NCBI GenBank assembly: GCA_964632795.1 | Contig: CAZWEZ010000005.1 | Span: 5,513-69,512, forward strand | Direction of reading: 5' to 3' | From: CAZWEZ01 sp964632795 | Lineage (GTDB): Bacteria; Pseudomonadota; Alphaproteobacteria; Rhodospirillales; 2-02-FULL-58-16 | Length of the DNA: 64,000 nt | Part shown: positions 38,947 through 48,085 of the stretch, in pieces | Numbering within the stretch: the first letter of the stretch is position 1 | Layout of the letters: the number at the start of each line of letters is the position of its first letter | Program-made: the position numbers and the translations under genes | Notes under the pieces: generated by a model | Told to the model about the DNA's origin: nothing | Seen by the model: only the letters and a program-made list of their open reading frames with translations | Databases searched by the model: none

Positions 38947-39753
38947 ATGAGCAAGACGGCGTCGGAGAAACACGACCTGAGGCGCTATCCCGGTTTCCGG
39001 GGGATCACCTGGGCGTGCATGGTCTTCCTCTACGGGCCGATCATCGTCATCGCCGTTTACTCGTTCAACGAGATCCGCTCGATCACGGTGTGGGGCGGGT
39101 TCAGCCTGGACTGGTACATCAAGGCGTTCAACAACGCCCTCATCCAGCGCGCCACCATGAACTCGCTGATCATCGCCGTCTCGGCGGCGACCATCGCCAC
39201 CTTGTTCGCGACCTCCGCCGCGCTGGCCCTGCGGGGCCGCAGGTTCCGGGGCAAGGAGGCCGCCTTCGGGGTCATCAACCTGCCGCTGATCGTGCCCGAG
39301 ATCGTCTCGGCGATCGCCTCGCTGGTGTTCTTCGTGCTGGTCGGGATTCCACTCGGGCTGGGCAGCATCATGCTCGCCCACACGGTGTTCTGCATCCCCT
39401 TCGCCTTCCTGCCGATCAACGCCCGCCTGGAAGGCATCGAGGCCCACTACGAGGAAGCCGCGCGCGACCTCTACGCCGACGGCTGGCAGGCCTTCCGTCA
39501 CGTCATATTGCCGATGATGATGCCCGGCATCCTGGCCGGGTTCATGCTCGCCTTCATCATCTCGCTGGACGACTTCATCATCACCAACTTCGTCGCCGGC
39601 CCCGGGTCGACGACGTTGCCGCTAGCCATCTACGGGTTGGTCCGCACCGGCCTCACTCCGGAGATCAACGCCATCTCGACGATGCTGTTGGGGATTTCGA
39701 TCTTCTTCGTTACACTGTCCTTCCTGATCGGGCGTAGACAATCCAGGGGTTGA
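38947..39753 (+). CDS. potC: Polyamine-type ABC transporter permease C
   Basis: 268 aa from ATG at 38947 (MSKTASEKHDLRRYP); the longer open frame upstream is a shadow of potB. It has six membrane helices, and its EAA loop is EEAARDLYADGWQAFRHVIL (about 172-191), followed by ISLDDFIITNFVAGPGS, a hallmark of PotC/PotI. It pairs with PotB to form the channel. A purine-rich ribosome site (GGGAAACC) precedes the start. Confidence 0.92.
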   Translation: MSKTASEKHDLRRYPGFRGITWACMVFLYGPIIVIAVYSFNEIRSITVWGGFSLDWYIKAFNNALIQRATMNSLIIAVSAATIATLFATSAALALRGRRFRGKEAAFGVINLPLIVPEIVSAIASLVFFVLVGIPLGLGSIMLAHTVFCIPFAFLPINARLEGIEAHYEEAARDLYADGWQAFRHVILPMMMPGILAGFMLAFIISLDDFIITNFVAGPGSTTLPLAIYGLVRTGLTPEINAISTMLLGISIFFVTLSFLIGRRQSRG

Positions 39754-39798
39754 TAATAGCAACCGATTTCAACAACTGGGAAAGACTAAGGAGGAGAC

Positions 39799-40836
39799 AT
39801 GAAATCCAGGATAACGGCCGTTTTAACGGCATTGATCTGGGGGGTGCTGGTGCTGTCGGCTCCCGCCCAGGCGGCGGGCAAGCTGAACATCTATAACTGG
39901 TTCGACTATCTGCCCCAGGAACTGATCGACAAGTTCACCGCCGAGTACGACGTCGAAGTCACCATGGACACCTACGACTCCAACGAATCCCTGCTGGCCC
40001 GCTTGAAGGCCGGCGTCACCGGTTACGACATCGGCGTGCCGGGCGACTACATGGTGGCGATTCTGATCAAGGAAGGGATGCTCGAGAAGATCCACGCCAA
40101 CAAGTTGGAGAACTTCAAGAACATGGTTCCCAAGTGGATCGATGTCTATTTCGATCCCGGCCGCGAGTATTCTGTGCCCTACCAGTGGGGAACGACCAGC
40201 TTCATGGTCGATACCGAGACCTACTCGGGCGACATCGACACCCTGGCCATCCTGTTCGATCCGCCGGCCAAGTTGCAGGGTAAGATCAACATGCTCAAGG
40301 ACGTCAACGACGTCCTCAACGCGGGCCTGCGCTATCTCGGCTTCCCGCGCTGCAACGACAACCCCGAGCAGTTGAAGAAGCTCAACGACCTGATGGTCAA
40401 CGCCAAGAAGCACTGGATCAGCTTCAACTCCGACGGCGCCAAGGAAGTGCTGGTGTCGGGTGACGCCGCGGCCGGCATGATCTGGAACGGCTTCGGGATG
40501 CGGGCGCGGATGGAGAAGGGCTCGCTCAAGTACGCCTACGCCAAGGAAGGGATCACCGCCTGGATGGACAACCTGGTGGTGTTCAAGGGGGCGCCGAACG
40601 TCGAAAACGCCAAGAAGTTCCTCAACTTCATGATGATCCCCGAGAACGCCGCGGCGCTGACCAACTTCGCGCGCTACACCGCCGGCGTGGAGGGAACCGG
40701 GCCATTTCTTGATTCAGAGCTCAAATCGGCTCCCGAAGTGAACCCGCCAGAGGGCGTGAACATGGAGTTCGTGCCGCCGTGCCCGGACAAGGTGATCCGG
40801 AAGTACGACCGGATCTGGACCAACCTTCTGAAGTAA
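39799..40836 (+). CDS. potD: Polyamine-type ABC transporter periplasmic binding protein
   Basis: 345 aa with a clear Sec signal (residues 1-25, cut after APAQA). The mature start GKLNIYNWFDYLPQELIDKF is diagnostic of the spermidine/putrescine-binding (PotD/PotF) family. PYQWGTTSFMVDTETYSGD and GMIWNGFGMRARMEKGSLKY are further matches. GGAGGAG is placed 7 nt before the ATG. It captures the ligand and delivers it to PotABC. Polyamine or a close amine is the likely ligand, supported by the acetylpolyamine amidohydrolase downstream. Confidence 0.92.
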   Translation: MKSRITAVLTALIWGVLVLSAPAQAAGKLNIYNWFDYLPQELIDKFTAEYDVEVTMDTYDSNESLLARLKAGVTGYDIGVPGDYMVAILIKEGMLEKIHANKLENFKNMVPKWIDVYFDPGREYSVPYQWGTTSFMVDTETYSGDIDTLAILFDPPAKLQGKINMLKDVNDVLNAGLRYLGFPRCNDNPEQLKKLNDLMVNAKKHWISFNSDGAKEVLVSGDAAAGMIWNGFGMRARMEKGSLKYAYAKEGITAWMDNLVVFKGAPNVENAKKFLNFMMIPENAAALTNFARYTAGVEGTGPFLDSELKSAPEVNPPEGVNMEFVPPCPDKVIRKYDRIWTNLLK

Positions 40837-40849
40837 TCGTCGAAGGCGT

Positions 40850-40873
40850 GGGGGCGGCGGCTTAGCCGCCCCC
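40850..40873 (+). terminator. GC-rich hairpin between potD and the deacetylase gene
   Basis: GGGGGCGGC (40850-40858) pairs with GCCGCCCCC (40865-40873) around GGCTTA. It has no T-run, so it may be a partial terminator or an mRNA-stabilising hairpin that keeps potD message abundant while allowing read-through. Confidence 0.5.
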
Positions 40874-40912
40874 TACTCCGGCGAGAGAACGCGGTCTGAA
40901 CCGCGAAGGAAG

Positions 40913-41950
40913 ATGTGCGCCGTGTTGACCATCTATACCGACGACCATCGCCACCAGGACGGGACCTTCGAGTTGATCGACGGCAAGCTGGTCCCGCCCT
41001 TCGAATGCCCCAAGCGGGCCGACACGATCGTTGCCCGGGTCCGCGAGGTCGGTCTCGGCGAGGTCGAGGACCCGAAGGACTTCGGACTCGAACCGATCCT
41101 CGGCGTTCACAGCGCCCAGTTCGTCGAGTTCCTGAGCACCGCCCACGCCGATTGGCGCAAAGTCCACGGCGATTGCGACGCCCTGCCGCTCAACTGGCCG
41201 TGCCGGGGTTTTCGCCAGATCGAGCCGGAATCCATCGACGGCCGGCTGTCCTTCTACTCGTTCGACGCCGGCACGCCGATCACGTCCGGCACCTGGACGG
41301 CGATCACCGGGGCGGTCAACGTGGCGTTGACCGGGCTCGAACACCTCAACGGCGGGATGCGGACGGTGTTCGCGCTGTGCCGGCCGCCGGGCCACCACGC
41401 GGCGCGCGACCTTTATGCCGGTTACTGCTTCTTCAACAACGCGGCAATCGCCGCCCAGGCGGCGCGCGACGGGGGCGCGGGCAAGGTCGCCATTTTGGAT
41501 GTGGACTACCACCACGGCAACGGCACCCAGATGATCTTCTACGACCGCGCTGACGTGTTCTATGCCTCGCTGCACGGCCACCCGGCCCAGGAGTACCCGT
41601 TCTTCCTCGGCTACCAGGACGAGACCGGCGAAGGTCCGGGCGAGAGCGCCAATGTCAACTACCCCATGCGCTGGGGGACCGACTGGTCGACCTATGGCAA
41701 CGCTCTCAACGACGCCATCGCCCGCATCCGCGACTACGCGCCCGATATCTTGGTGGTGTCGCTCGGCGTCGACACCTTCGAGAAGGACCCGATCTCCTGC
41801 TTCAAGCTCAAGAGCGACGAGTTCATCGAAATGGGCCGCCGCATCGCCACTCTGAACCTTCCGACCCTGTTCGTCATGGAGGGTGGCTACGCGGTCGAGG
41901 AAGTCGGCGTCAACGCGGTCAACGTGCTGACCGGGTTCGAGGGCGCCTAG
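40913..41950 (+). CDS. Acetylpolyamine amidohydrolase (class II histone-deacetylase family)
   Basis: 345 aa. Catalytic features of the zinc deacetylase fold are RPPGHHAARDLYAGYCFFN (two active-site His, about 159-177), DVDYHHGNGTQMIFYD with the Asp/His metal ligands, LGVDTFEKDP with the third metal Asp, and VMEGGYAVEEVG. The length and the N-terminal insert match bacterial acetylpolyamine amidohydrolases, which remove acetyl groups from acetylputrescine, acetylspermidine and similar compounds. It is last in the amidase-potABCD unit, so imported acetylated polyamines are the expected substrates. A GTG at 40922 has a better-spaced AAGGAAG and is an alternative start. Confidence 0.9.
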   Translation: MCAVLTIYTDDHRHQDGTFELIDGKLVPPFECPKRADTIVARVREVGLGEVEDPKDFGLEPILGVHSAQFVEFLSTAHADWRKVHGDCDALPLNWPCRGFRQIEPESIDGRLSFYSFDAGTPITSGTWTAITGAVNVALTGLEHLNGGMRTVFALCRPPGHHAARDLYAGYCFFNNAAIAAQAARDGGAGKVAILDVDYHHGNGTQMIFYDRADVFYASLHGHPAQEYPFFLGYQDETGEGPGESANVNYPMRWGTDWSTYGNALNDAIARIRDYAPDILVVSLGVDTFEKDPISCFKLKSDEFIEMGRRIATLNLPTLFVMEGGYAVEEVGVNAVNVLTGFEGA

Positions 41951-41995
41951 TACTGACTTTCATAATTCCTCGCCCCATGTGACCGCTGTTGATGC

Positions 41996-42140
41996 TGTGG
42001 ACGGCTCCCACCACCGGCATCGCGATGTGCCACACTGCGGGATCTGTTAAAGAACCGCTAGAATGGGAGCCGTCCACACATGGCTACAAGCATACCTCTC
42101 CGAGCCAAGCCCGATCCTCCTTGATGGGGGGACGTCCCGA
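41996..42140 (+). pseudogene. Short gene remnant with 15 bp inverted repeat
   Basis: From ATG at 42063 the frame reads MGAVHTWLQAYLSEPSPILL and then DGGTS before losing sense near 42140. The LLDGG start is like homocysteine S-methyltransferases, but only about 26 residues remain, so the identity is a guess. The first codons lie in TGGGAGCCGTCCACA (42064-42078), which is an exact inverted copy of TGTGGACGGCTCCCA at 41996-42010. The stretch may instead be the end of a decayed insertion. It directly abuts a truncated LysR gene. Confidence 0.3.
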
Positions 42141-42142
42141 AT

Positions 42143-42446
42143 TTACAGTCCGTCCTCGGCGATGCGGCGGATCAGGAAGTCGCGGAAGACGCCGATCCGC
42201 TCGGAATGGAGCAGTTCCTCGGGGTAGACGAAGAAGGCGTCGAAGCTGGGCCCGGGCAGCTCGGGCAGAACCTCCACCAGGTTGCCCGATTCGTGGCTCA
42301 TGTAGTCGGGCAGGCCGCCGATGCCGAGCCCGCTCTGGACCGCCCGGAAGATGCCATAGATGCTGTTGACCTTGAGCACCGCGCGGCGCCGGGCGCCCGA
42401 CTTGACGCCGGCCTCGAAAGTGAAATCGTGGATGCCGACCCGCCTG
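42143..42446 (-). pseudogene. C-terminal remnant of a LysR-type regulator
   Basis: On the minus strand the frame reads RRVGIHDFTFEAGVKSGARR, then LKVNSIYGIFRAVQSGLGIG and GLPDYMSHESGNLVEVLPEL, ending EDGL-stop at 42143. This is the last third of a LysR effector-binding domain. The helix-turn-helix and most of the effector domain are missing: upstream of about 42446 the sequence turns into a degenerate repeat (GCTGCAGGAAAGCGG) shared with copies near 43.3, 44.3 and 51.2 kb. No start codon with a ribosome site is present. Confidence 0.75.
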
Positions 42447-42480
42447 CTGCAGGAAAGCGGCCAGTGCGGGTGAGGACCTC
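42447..42480 (-). repeat. Partial copy of degenerate CGGCTT-type repeat
   Basis: GCTGCAGGAAAGCGG at about 42451-42466 matches the GCTGTAGGAAAGCGG core of the copy at 44259-44322. It occupies the breakpoint where the LysR gene is truncated. Confidence 0.4.
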
Positions 42481-43197
42481 TCAGCCGACCCTGCCGGGAT
42501 AGAGGACGTACAGCATCGCGTAGGTGAGGCTTCCGGTCACGAACAAGGCACCGTAGATCCAGAGGGTGAGGCGGCCCAGAACCCTATGTCGCCGCGCGCC
42601 GCTCGGCCAGACGCGCTGGATCACGACCTCGAGCGCGAACACGAGGGCGATCACAAGCAGGAGGCCGAGGTAGACGGCAAGTTTCCGCAGGGAGAACTCC
42701 GAGCCGATCGTCCGGACCGCGAACAGCAGAACCACCGCGGCGGCGATCCACCCGAAACGCAGCGCTATCCGGGCCCACGACGCGACCAGGGGACCCTCCC
42801 GCAGAAAGCGCCGCCCCGCGGACAGGCCCTGCGCCCGAAATCCAAGAACGATCATGTACACCGCCATGACCAGCCCCAGGATCACCAGGCCGATGTGAAC
42901 GCTCAAGAGCGGCACGAACAGGCGTTCGTACAGCTCTTGGGGTCCGCCGAAGCCCTCCTTGCCTTCGAGCGCCAGCACGCCCAACTGGCGGAACAAGTAA
43001 TAGCTGGTGAAAAACGCGATCATGGCCAGCATGCCGCCGAGCATCAGCCAGTGATGGCGGTGTCCCTGATGGCGCCGCGCCTGGAACCATCCGATGACGA
43101 ACAGCGCCGGGAACAGCGTCGCCATGATCTGACTGAGATCCGCCCCGATCATGGCGTGGGTCCCGAACAACCCCGGTTCCTTGAGCCACTCCGCCAT
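42481..43197 (-). CDS. Multi-span membrane protein, DUF420-like
   Basis: 238 aa with six or seven hydrophobic helices. The N-terminal part (DLSQIMATLFPALFVIGWFQ, WLMLGGMLAMIAFFTSYYLF) recalls DUF420 proteins, which include the CtaM assembly factor of haem-copper oxidases. His residues (HQGHRHHWL) lie between the first two helices. A second half (residues about 120-235) extends beyond a typical short DUF420 protein. No operon partner is evident; upstream and downstream are remnant and repeat sequence. A link to oxidase assembly is only suggestive. Confidence 0.55.
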   Translation of the reverse strand: MAEWLKEPGLFGTHAMIGADLSQIMATLFPALFVIGWFQARRHQGHRHHWLMLGGMLAMIAFFTSYYLFRQLGVLALEGKEGFGGPQELYERLFVPLLSVHIGLVILGLVMAVYMIVLGFRAQGLSAGRRFLREGPLVASWARIALRFGWIAAAVVLLFAVRTIGSEFSLRKLAVYLGLLLVIALVFALEVVIQRVWPSGARRHRVLGRLTLWIYGALFVTGSLTYAMLYVLYPGRVG

Positions 43198-43561
43198 CTG
43201 CGCCTGCTCTATTCGCCGCGTTGCGTGTCTCGGGGCCTGGACCCGAAGGGATATCTACCGCCTCTCCCCATGGGATGACGCTACACCGCCTCGTCAGAAA
43301 GAAGAAGCCCCGCCGCTGGTTGGTCAGCTATGGTGCTGGCAGCGGACGTAACGGCGGGGTGGGCTGAACCGCCGCTGATAGCCAACAGGAGAAGTTTGCG
43401 ATGCCGGTGGAGGAAGCTGTCTGGAGCATGGTTGATACGTCACGTTTCAGCTGAGGCTCAAGGTTTCTGGCGTAGATCTCCGTCCACGCAACATATCCAG
43501 TTGTAAATTGGTCACATATCAGTTATTGTGGTTGAATAAGTGGACAATTGGGATGTTTGTC
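43198..43561. other. Intergenic remnant region with repeat copy
   Basis: It contains a copy of the degenerate repeat at about 43333-43388, whose end GAACCGCCGCTGATAGCCAA differs from the copy ending near 44322 at one base. Composition changes to lower GC toward 43.5 kb. No gene with family resemblance is seen. Confidence 0.45.
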
Positions 43562-43966
43562 ATGAGTTCGAGTTGGTTGAAGGGACGTTTCTGTTACTCG
43601 CTGTCTGTCGCTCTTGCGGCGGTAGCTGCCCTGGTCATGGTTACAACTACGGAATTGGCTGCCGCTGAATGGCAAACTGCCGATGAAATCCGCGCTCAGC
43701 TTATCGGTAATGGCGCCAAGCTGAAGGGATACGAAGATGGAGTCTGGTGGATTGAAGAGTATATGGAGGACGGCGAAATCAAAGGGATGTGGGGCACCGA
43801 CCTTTACAAGGGTAAATGGTCGTTCGACGGCGATTTGATGTGCTTCGACTATAAAGGCACCGTAGATGACGAATGCTGGTACCTCGCCATCGATGGCAAA
43901 AAGGTGATGTGGTGGGATCCCGACGGTAAGTTCGCCCCCCCCGTCGACAAATACCTGGCGCCCTGA
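43562..43966 (+). CDS. Secreted protein of unknown function (134 aa)
   Basis: MSSSWLKGRFCYSLSVALAA begins a typical Sec signal ending near ELAAA (residues 1-36). The mature part is about 98 residues, rich in Trp, Asp, Lys and Gly, with short beta-like repeats (GYEDGVWWIEEY, KGKWSFDGDLMCFDYKG, GKKVMWWDPDGKF) and two Cys that could pair. The pattern resembles small periplasmic proteins with lipocalin-like or MORN-like strands, but no named family was recognised. ATG at 43562 is preferred because the signal then starts properly; ATG at 43553 and an earlier start are in frame. Its GC content is lower than that of the surrounding core genes. Confidence 0.65.
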   Translation: MSSSWLKGRFCYSLSVALAAVAALVMVTTTELAAAEWQTADEIRAQLIGNGAKLKGYEDGVWWIEEYMEDGEIKGMWGTDLYKGKWSFDGDLMCFDYKGTVDDECWYLAIDGKKVMWWDPDGKFAPPVDKYLAP

Positions 43967-44389
43967 TCACCCGCCAATCGCGCAGGAACCGATGCTTGAG
44001 GTGGTTGCGGTGTGAGCCATTATCTTTCTTCGGGATCATGACCGTGAAGGCGCAGTTATCGTCCTTCTGTGTTTTGCCACGCTCACGGTTGCACCAAGCC
44101 CTGTGAACCGGTGATATCTGGATAACTTGTTGCGGCGGATTGAAGTTGAATAATGGCCGCTTAGGGTCATCTGCGGCCCAAACCGTGCCCTCCAAATGAG
44201 GTCCGCAGCCAGAGGTCAAGCTGACGAAACTCGGTGGATAGCTGACCTTCGGGCTGAACGTCGGCTTGCTGTAGGAAAGCGGTCGTGGTCTGGGGTAGCC
44301 TGGAACCGCCGCTGACAGCCAAAACTCGGACATCAGCCAGTCGCAACAAGTGCCGCGAACCGGCCTTCGCGCCAAACGGAAATGCTGTT
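43967..44389. other. Intergenic region with degenerate repeat copy
   Basis: The stretch 44259-44322 (GTCGGCTTGCTGTAGGAAAG onward, ending GCCGCTGACAGCCAA) is a member of a roughly 65-base family with copies at 42447, 43333 and, inverted, 51178. Before it are about 290 bases with no recognisable gene. The region separates the secreted-protein gene from the cyclase gene, which converge on it. Confidence 0.5.
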
Positions 44390-46114
44390 TTATTGCTCGG
44401 TTAGTCCGGCTTTGTGGAGGCCGTCCAGCAACGAGTCCAGATAATCCTTGGGGACGCTTGGAATGTGACTGCGGATGAAGTCCAGGGTGATGCCAGGACG
44501 CTTCTTCTCCAAATCTTCGCGGGCGTGCCGCGCCTCTTCGGTACGCCCAAGATGGCCGAGCGCGGCGATCATGTAGGTGTACCCGGGCCAGGGGACGGTC
44601 TTTCGAATTCCGATCCGGCCCTTCTCCACCGTCTGGTCGTATTGCCCGAGATAGAAATGGGCAGCCGACAAGCGGGCATAGAACGGTCCGATCCCGGGGT
44701 CGGCGGGGCTCAATTGGATAGCCTCCTCCATATGGGGGATCGCTTCCTCCGCCCGTCCCGAGCGGGTGAGGGACATCCCCAGCAAACTGTGCGCAAGCGC
44801 GCAGCTTGGATTGATGCGGATCGCCTCGCGGTAGGCCGCAATGGCGTCGTCGTTCTGCCGTTCGGGCGGCAGCGTCTGGCCAATGGCGATATGCGCGAAA
44901 TGATCCCTGTCGTCCAGTGACACTGCGGTTTCCGCAGCCCGGAGCGCGGTCTCGCGGTCGGCATCGGTGAGGTCGAGGATCGAGTCCTGGGCATAGGTCC
45001 AAGCCTTGCCGGCGTGGGCGCTGGAGAAATTGGGATCCCGCTCGATTGCTTGTTCGAACAGCCTGCGCGCCTCAAGAACGTCCTCCTTGGTGCGCCGGAA
45101 GATGTGGGCAATTCCCCGGTGAAAAAGCTCCCAGGCATCCAGATTCTCGGTCGGCTCGGTCTTCACACGTTCGTATTCCGCCCGCCCCAGTTCGGGTTCC
45201 ATCTGGGCGACGATCATTCCGGTGATTTCATCCTGCAGCGCGAACAGATCCTCGAACTTTCGGTCGTACCGTTCCGCCCAAACATGGTTACCGCTCGCCC
45301 CATCGATCAATTGCGCGGTGATGCGGATGCGTTCGCCAGCCTTGCGCACGCTGCCTTCGAGCACGTAGCGCACGCCCAATTCGTTCGCCACCTGGCGAAT
45401 GTCCGGCGAGGTTCCCTTGTAGTGGAAGGTGGAATTGCGGGCGATCACGAAGAAGGTGCGAATGCGCGACAGGGACGTGATGATGTCCTCGACCAGGCCG
45501 TCTCCAATGAAGTCCTGGTCCGTGTCACCCGAGAGATTGTCGAACGGCAAGACGGCAATGGAGGGCTTGTCGGGCGTGGGCGAGTGAATGTCGGGCTTCG
45601 TACCCTTGGCCCCCGGGGAGATGGCATAGACCCGGACCGGATGGGTGACATGTTTGACCGATTGTTCGCCCAAATCCTGGAACGGCACGTCTATGCGGTT
45701 TCGCACCAGGGCGTGCGTCTCGCCGGAGATGCAGATGCCGCCAGGTTCGGCTAATCCTTCGAGCCGTGCCGCCACGTTGACACCCTCGCCGTGAATGTCC
45801 TCGCCGTCATCAACGATGTCGCCGAGATTAACTCCCATTCGAAATTCTAGGCTGTTCGAGGTCAGGCCTTCCTGCATGGCGATGGCGCAGTTGACCGCGT
45901 CCTGCACCGAAGGAAATTCTACAAGAAACCCATCTCCGGTGAGCTTGACGATTTTGCCGGAATGGGCTCCGACCTGAGGCTTGATCACGTCCTCGCGTGC
46001 GGCTTTCCACGCGGCGACCGTGCCGTCGGTGTCCTCTTCCATGAGGCGCGTGTAACCCGCCACATCAGCGGCCAGGATGGCTGCAAGCCTACGCTGGACC
46101 GGTTGTTCCCTCAC
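44390..46114 (-). CDS. Class III adenylate/guanylate cyclase with FlgO-like and TPR domains
   Basis: 574 aa. Residues about 8-170 are a class III cyclase domain: AAILAADVAGYTRLMEEDTD with the first metal Asp, KLTGDGFLVEFPSVQDAVN with the second, and GVNLGDIVDDGEDIHGEGVN. A middle domain (about 185-300, SIAVLPFDNLSGDTDQDFIG, GVRYVLEGSVRKAGERIRIT) is of the type that predicts a TolB-N/FlgO-like fold. The C-terminal 270 residues hold TPR repeats (DPNFSSAHAGKAWTYA, AIAAYREAIRINPSCALAHS). It probably makes cAMP under control of the TPR region. Such proteins are abundant as multicopy families in soil and marine Alphaproteobacteria. Confidence 0.88.
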   Translation of the reverse strand: MREQPVQRRLAAILAADVAGYTRLMEEDTDGTVAAWKAAREDVIKPQVGAHSGKIVKLTGDGFLVEFPSVQDAVNCAIAMQEGLTSNSLEFRMGVNLGDIVDDGEDIHGEGVNVAARLEGLAEPGGICISGETHALVRNRIDVPFQDLGEQSVKHVTHPVRVYAISPGAKGTKPDIHSPTPDKPSIAVLPFDNLSGDTDQDFIGDGLVEDIITSLSRIRTFFVIARNSTFHYKGTSPDIRQVANELGVRYVLEGSVRKAGERIRITAQLIDGASGNHVWAERYDRKFEDLFALQDEITGMIVAQMEPELGRAEYERVKTEPTENLDAWELFHRGIAHIFRRTKEDVLEARRLFEQAIERDPNFSSAHAGKAWTYAQDSILDLTDADRETALRAAETAVSLDDRDHFAHIAIGQTLPPERQNDDAIAAYREAIRINPSCALAHSLLGMSLTRSGRAEEAIPHMEEAIQLSPADPGIGPFYARLSAAHFYLGQYDQTVEKGRIGIRKTVPWPGYTYMIAALGHLGRTEEARHAREDLEKKRPGITLDFIRSHIPSVPKDYLDSLLDGLHKAGLTEQ

Positions 46115-46291
46115 GGCTTTCCCATAGAGCGATTATTCGTCCGCATTCTATGGCAAAAAAGGGGGATTGCAATCAGCAATGAGGAACTGCTGAACTTCCC
46201 CTTTCGGGTCACAAGCGGTACTCCGCGACGGGGGCTCCAGTGGTCTTCCATGTGGCCGCAAGCGGACCCTCGGTTTTTATGAGCACGCACC

Positions 46292-47374
46292 CTAGTGCAG
46301 ATCGGCCCTGAGCTTCTGGCGGAAGACGTCGATCGGCACCAGCTCGCCCTTGATCTCGGCGCACCAGAACTGCCAGCCGTTGCAGGCCGGCGCCTTCTGG
46401 ACGTAGGCCCCGACCTGGTGGATCGAGCCCCGGAACCCGGCCGTCGCCAGGGAGCCGTCGGCGGCCACCCGGGCCGTGAACCGGCGCCGCTGGTCGTACA
46501 GCACCTCGCCCGCCGGCAGCAGGCCGCGCTCGACCAGCCAGCCGAAGGGGATGCGCGACTGGTTGCGCCGGGACGGCGTCGAAATCAGCTCGTCCTCGGC
46601 CACCCGGGCGACCTCGGCGATCCGTACGCGGGCCATCCGCGCGTAGCCGGGGTCGCGCTCGAGGCCGATGAAGCGCCGTCCCAGCCGCTTGGCCACCGCC
46701 CCGGTGGTGCCGGTGCCGAAGAAGGGGTCCAGCACCAGGTCCCCGGGATCGGTCGAGGCCAGGATCACCCGGTGCAGCAGGGCCTCCGGTTTCTGGGTCG
46801 GGTGGGCCTTGCGGCCGTCCGACTTGAGCCGCTCGCCCCCGGTGCACAGCGGCAGCAGCCAGTCCGAGCGCATCTGCACATCGTCGTTGAGGTTCTTCAT
46901 CGCCCGGTAATTGAAGCGGTGCCGGGCGTTCTTGTCCCGGGCGCACCAGATCAGGGTCTCGTGGGCGTTGGTGAAACGCCGGCCACGGAAGTTGGGCATC
47001 GGGTTGGTCTTGCGCCAGATGACGTCGTTGAGCACCCAATACCCCAGGTCCTGGAGCGCCACGCCGACCCGGAAGATGTTGTGGTAGCTGCCGATCACCC
47101 ACAGGGTGCCGTCGGGCTTGAGCACCCGGCGCGCCGCCGCCAGCCAGCCCCGGGTGAAACGGTCGTAGCCGGCAAACCCGGCGAAGCGGTCCCAGTCGTC
47201 GTCGACCCCGTCGACCCGGGTGTTGTTGGGACGCAGCAGTTCGCCCTCGAGCTGGAGGTTGTAGGGCGGGTCGGCGAACACCATGTCCACCGAGGCCTCG
47301 GGCAGGTCCGCCATCAGCTTCACGCAGTCGCCGACAACGACCTGATTCTCTTGAGTCTTTTTCTTTCGGGTCAT
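46292..47374 (-). CDS. ccrM: Cell-cycle-regulated adenine DNA methyltransferase CcrM (GANTC)
   Basis: 360 aa. A DPPYNLQLEGELLRPNN block (motif IV, about 40-55) comes before the AdoMet motif LDPFFGTGTTGAVAKRLGR (about 218-236), the beta-class order. The last 80 or so residues (WLVERGLLPAGEVLYDQRRR, GSIHQVGAYVQKAPACNGWQ) form the C-terminal RAMA-type DNA-binding domain characteristic of CcrM. The enzyme methylates adenine in GANTC and is an essential cell-cycle element in many Alphaproteobacteria. It sits beside rnhB, a conserved alphaproteobacterial neighbour pair. Confidence 0.94.
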   Translation of the reverse strand: MTRKKKTQENQVVVGDCVKLMADLPEASVDMVFADPPYNLQLEGELLRPNNTRVDGVDDDWDRFAGFAGYDRFTRGWLAAARRVLKPDGTLWVIGSYHNIFRVGVALQDLGYWVLNDVIWRKTNPMPNFRGRRFTNAHETLIWCARDKNARHRFNYRAMKNLNDDVQMRSDWLLPLCTGGERLKSDGRKAHPTQKPEALLHRVILASTDPGDLVLDPFFGTGTTGAVAKRLGRRFIGLERDPGYARMARVRIAEVARVAEDELISTPSRRNQSRIPFGWLVERGLLPAGEVLYDQRRRFTARVAADGSLATAGFRGSIHQVGAYVQKAPACNGWQFWCAEIKGELVPIDVFRQKLRADLH

Positions 47375-47463
47375 GGCGTCGAGGATGAGTCAACGCCGAT
47401 TCCGGGTCAAGAATTAAATCGATTCAACCAGTTATAGGGGAATCTTCCCCCTACATCTTGGAA

Positions 47464-48078
47464 TCAGGTCGTATCCAGACCCAATATCTTGATTATGGGT
47501 TTGAAGCTCCTCCGGTGGTGGGGCGTCACCCCGAGCCGTTCCAGGGCTTGGCGGTGCTCGGCGGTGCCGTAGCCGGCGTTGCGTTCCCAGCCGTAGCCGG
47601 GGCACTCGGCGGCCAGTCCGGCCATGATCGCATCGCGGGCCACCTTGGCGACCACCGAGGCGGCGGCGATCGACAGGCTGCGCCCGTCGCCCTTGACCAC
47701 GCACCGGCACGGACACGGCAAGTCGGGAGCGTGGGTGCCGTCGATCAGCGCCAGGTCGGGGACCGCCCCCAGGTCGTCCACCGCGCGCTCCATCGCCAGC
47801 AGGGCCGCCCGGAGGACGTTCAGGGAGTCGATCTCGGCCACCTCGGCGCGGCCGACGCCGATCCTGGCATGGCCGGCCAGCATCGCCAACAGCGCCCGGC
47901 GGCGGGCGGGGCGAAGTTTCTTCGAATCGTCCAGCCCGTCGCGCAATTCCGCCGGCAGGGTTTGGGCATCGAGGATCACCGCCGCCGCCACCACCGGCCC
48001 GGCCCACGGCCCCCGCCCCGCCTCGTCGATCCCGGCGACGACGCCGCCCGCCTGCCGTTCGATGCTGAAATCCGGCAT
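47464..48078 (-). CDS. rnhB: Ribonuclease HII
   Basis: 204 aa. Active-site motifs are GIDEAGRGPWAGPVVAAAVI (Asp and Glu, about 16-35), DSKKLRPARR near 50, ALIDGTHAP near 107 and the SVVAKVARDAIM helix near 140. It removes RNA primers and ribonucleotides from DNA. It lies 89 bases upstream of ccrM on the same strand and 7 bases after the stop of the GcvA-like gene, so all three may be co-transcribed. Confidence 0.93.
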   Translation of the reverse strand: MPDFSIERQAGGVVAGIDEAGRGPWAGPVVAAAVILDAQTLPAELRDGLDDSKKLRPARRRALLAMLAGHARIGVGRAEVAEIDSLNVLRAALLAMERAVDDLGAVPDLALIDGTHAPDLPCPCRCVVKGDGRSLSIAAASVVAKVARDAIMAGLAAECPGYGWERNAGYGTAEHRQALERLGVTPHHRRSFKPIIKILGLDTT

Positions 48079-48085
48079 GATCGAT

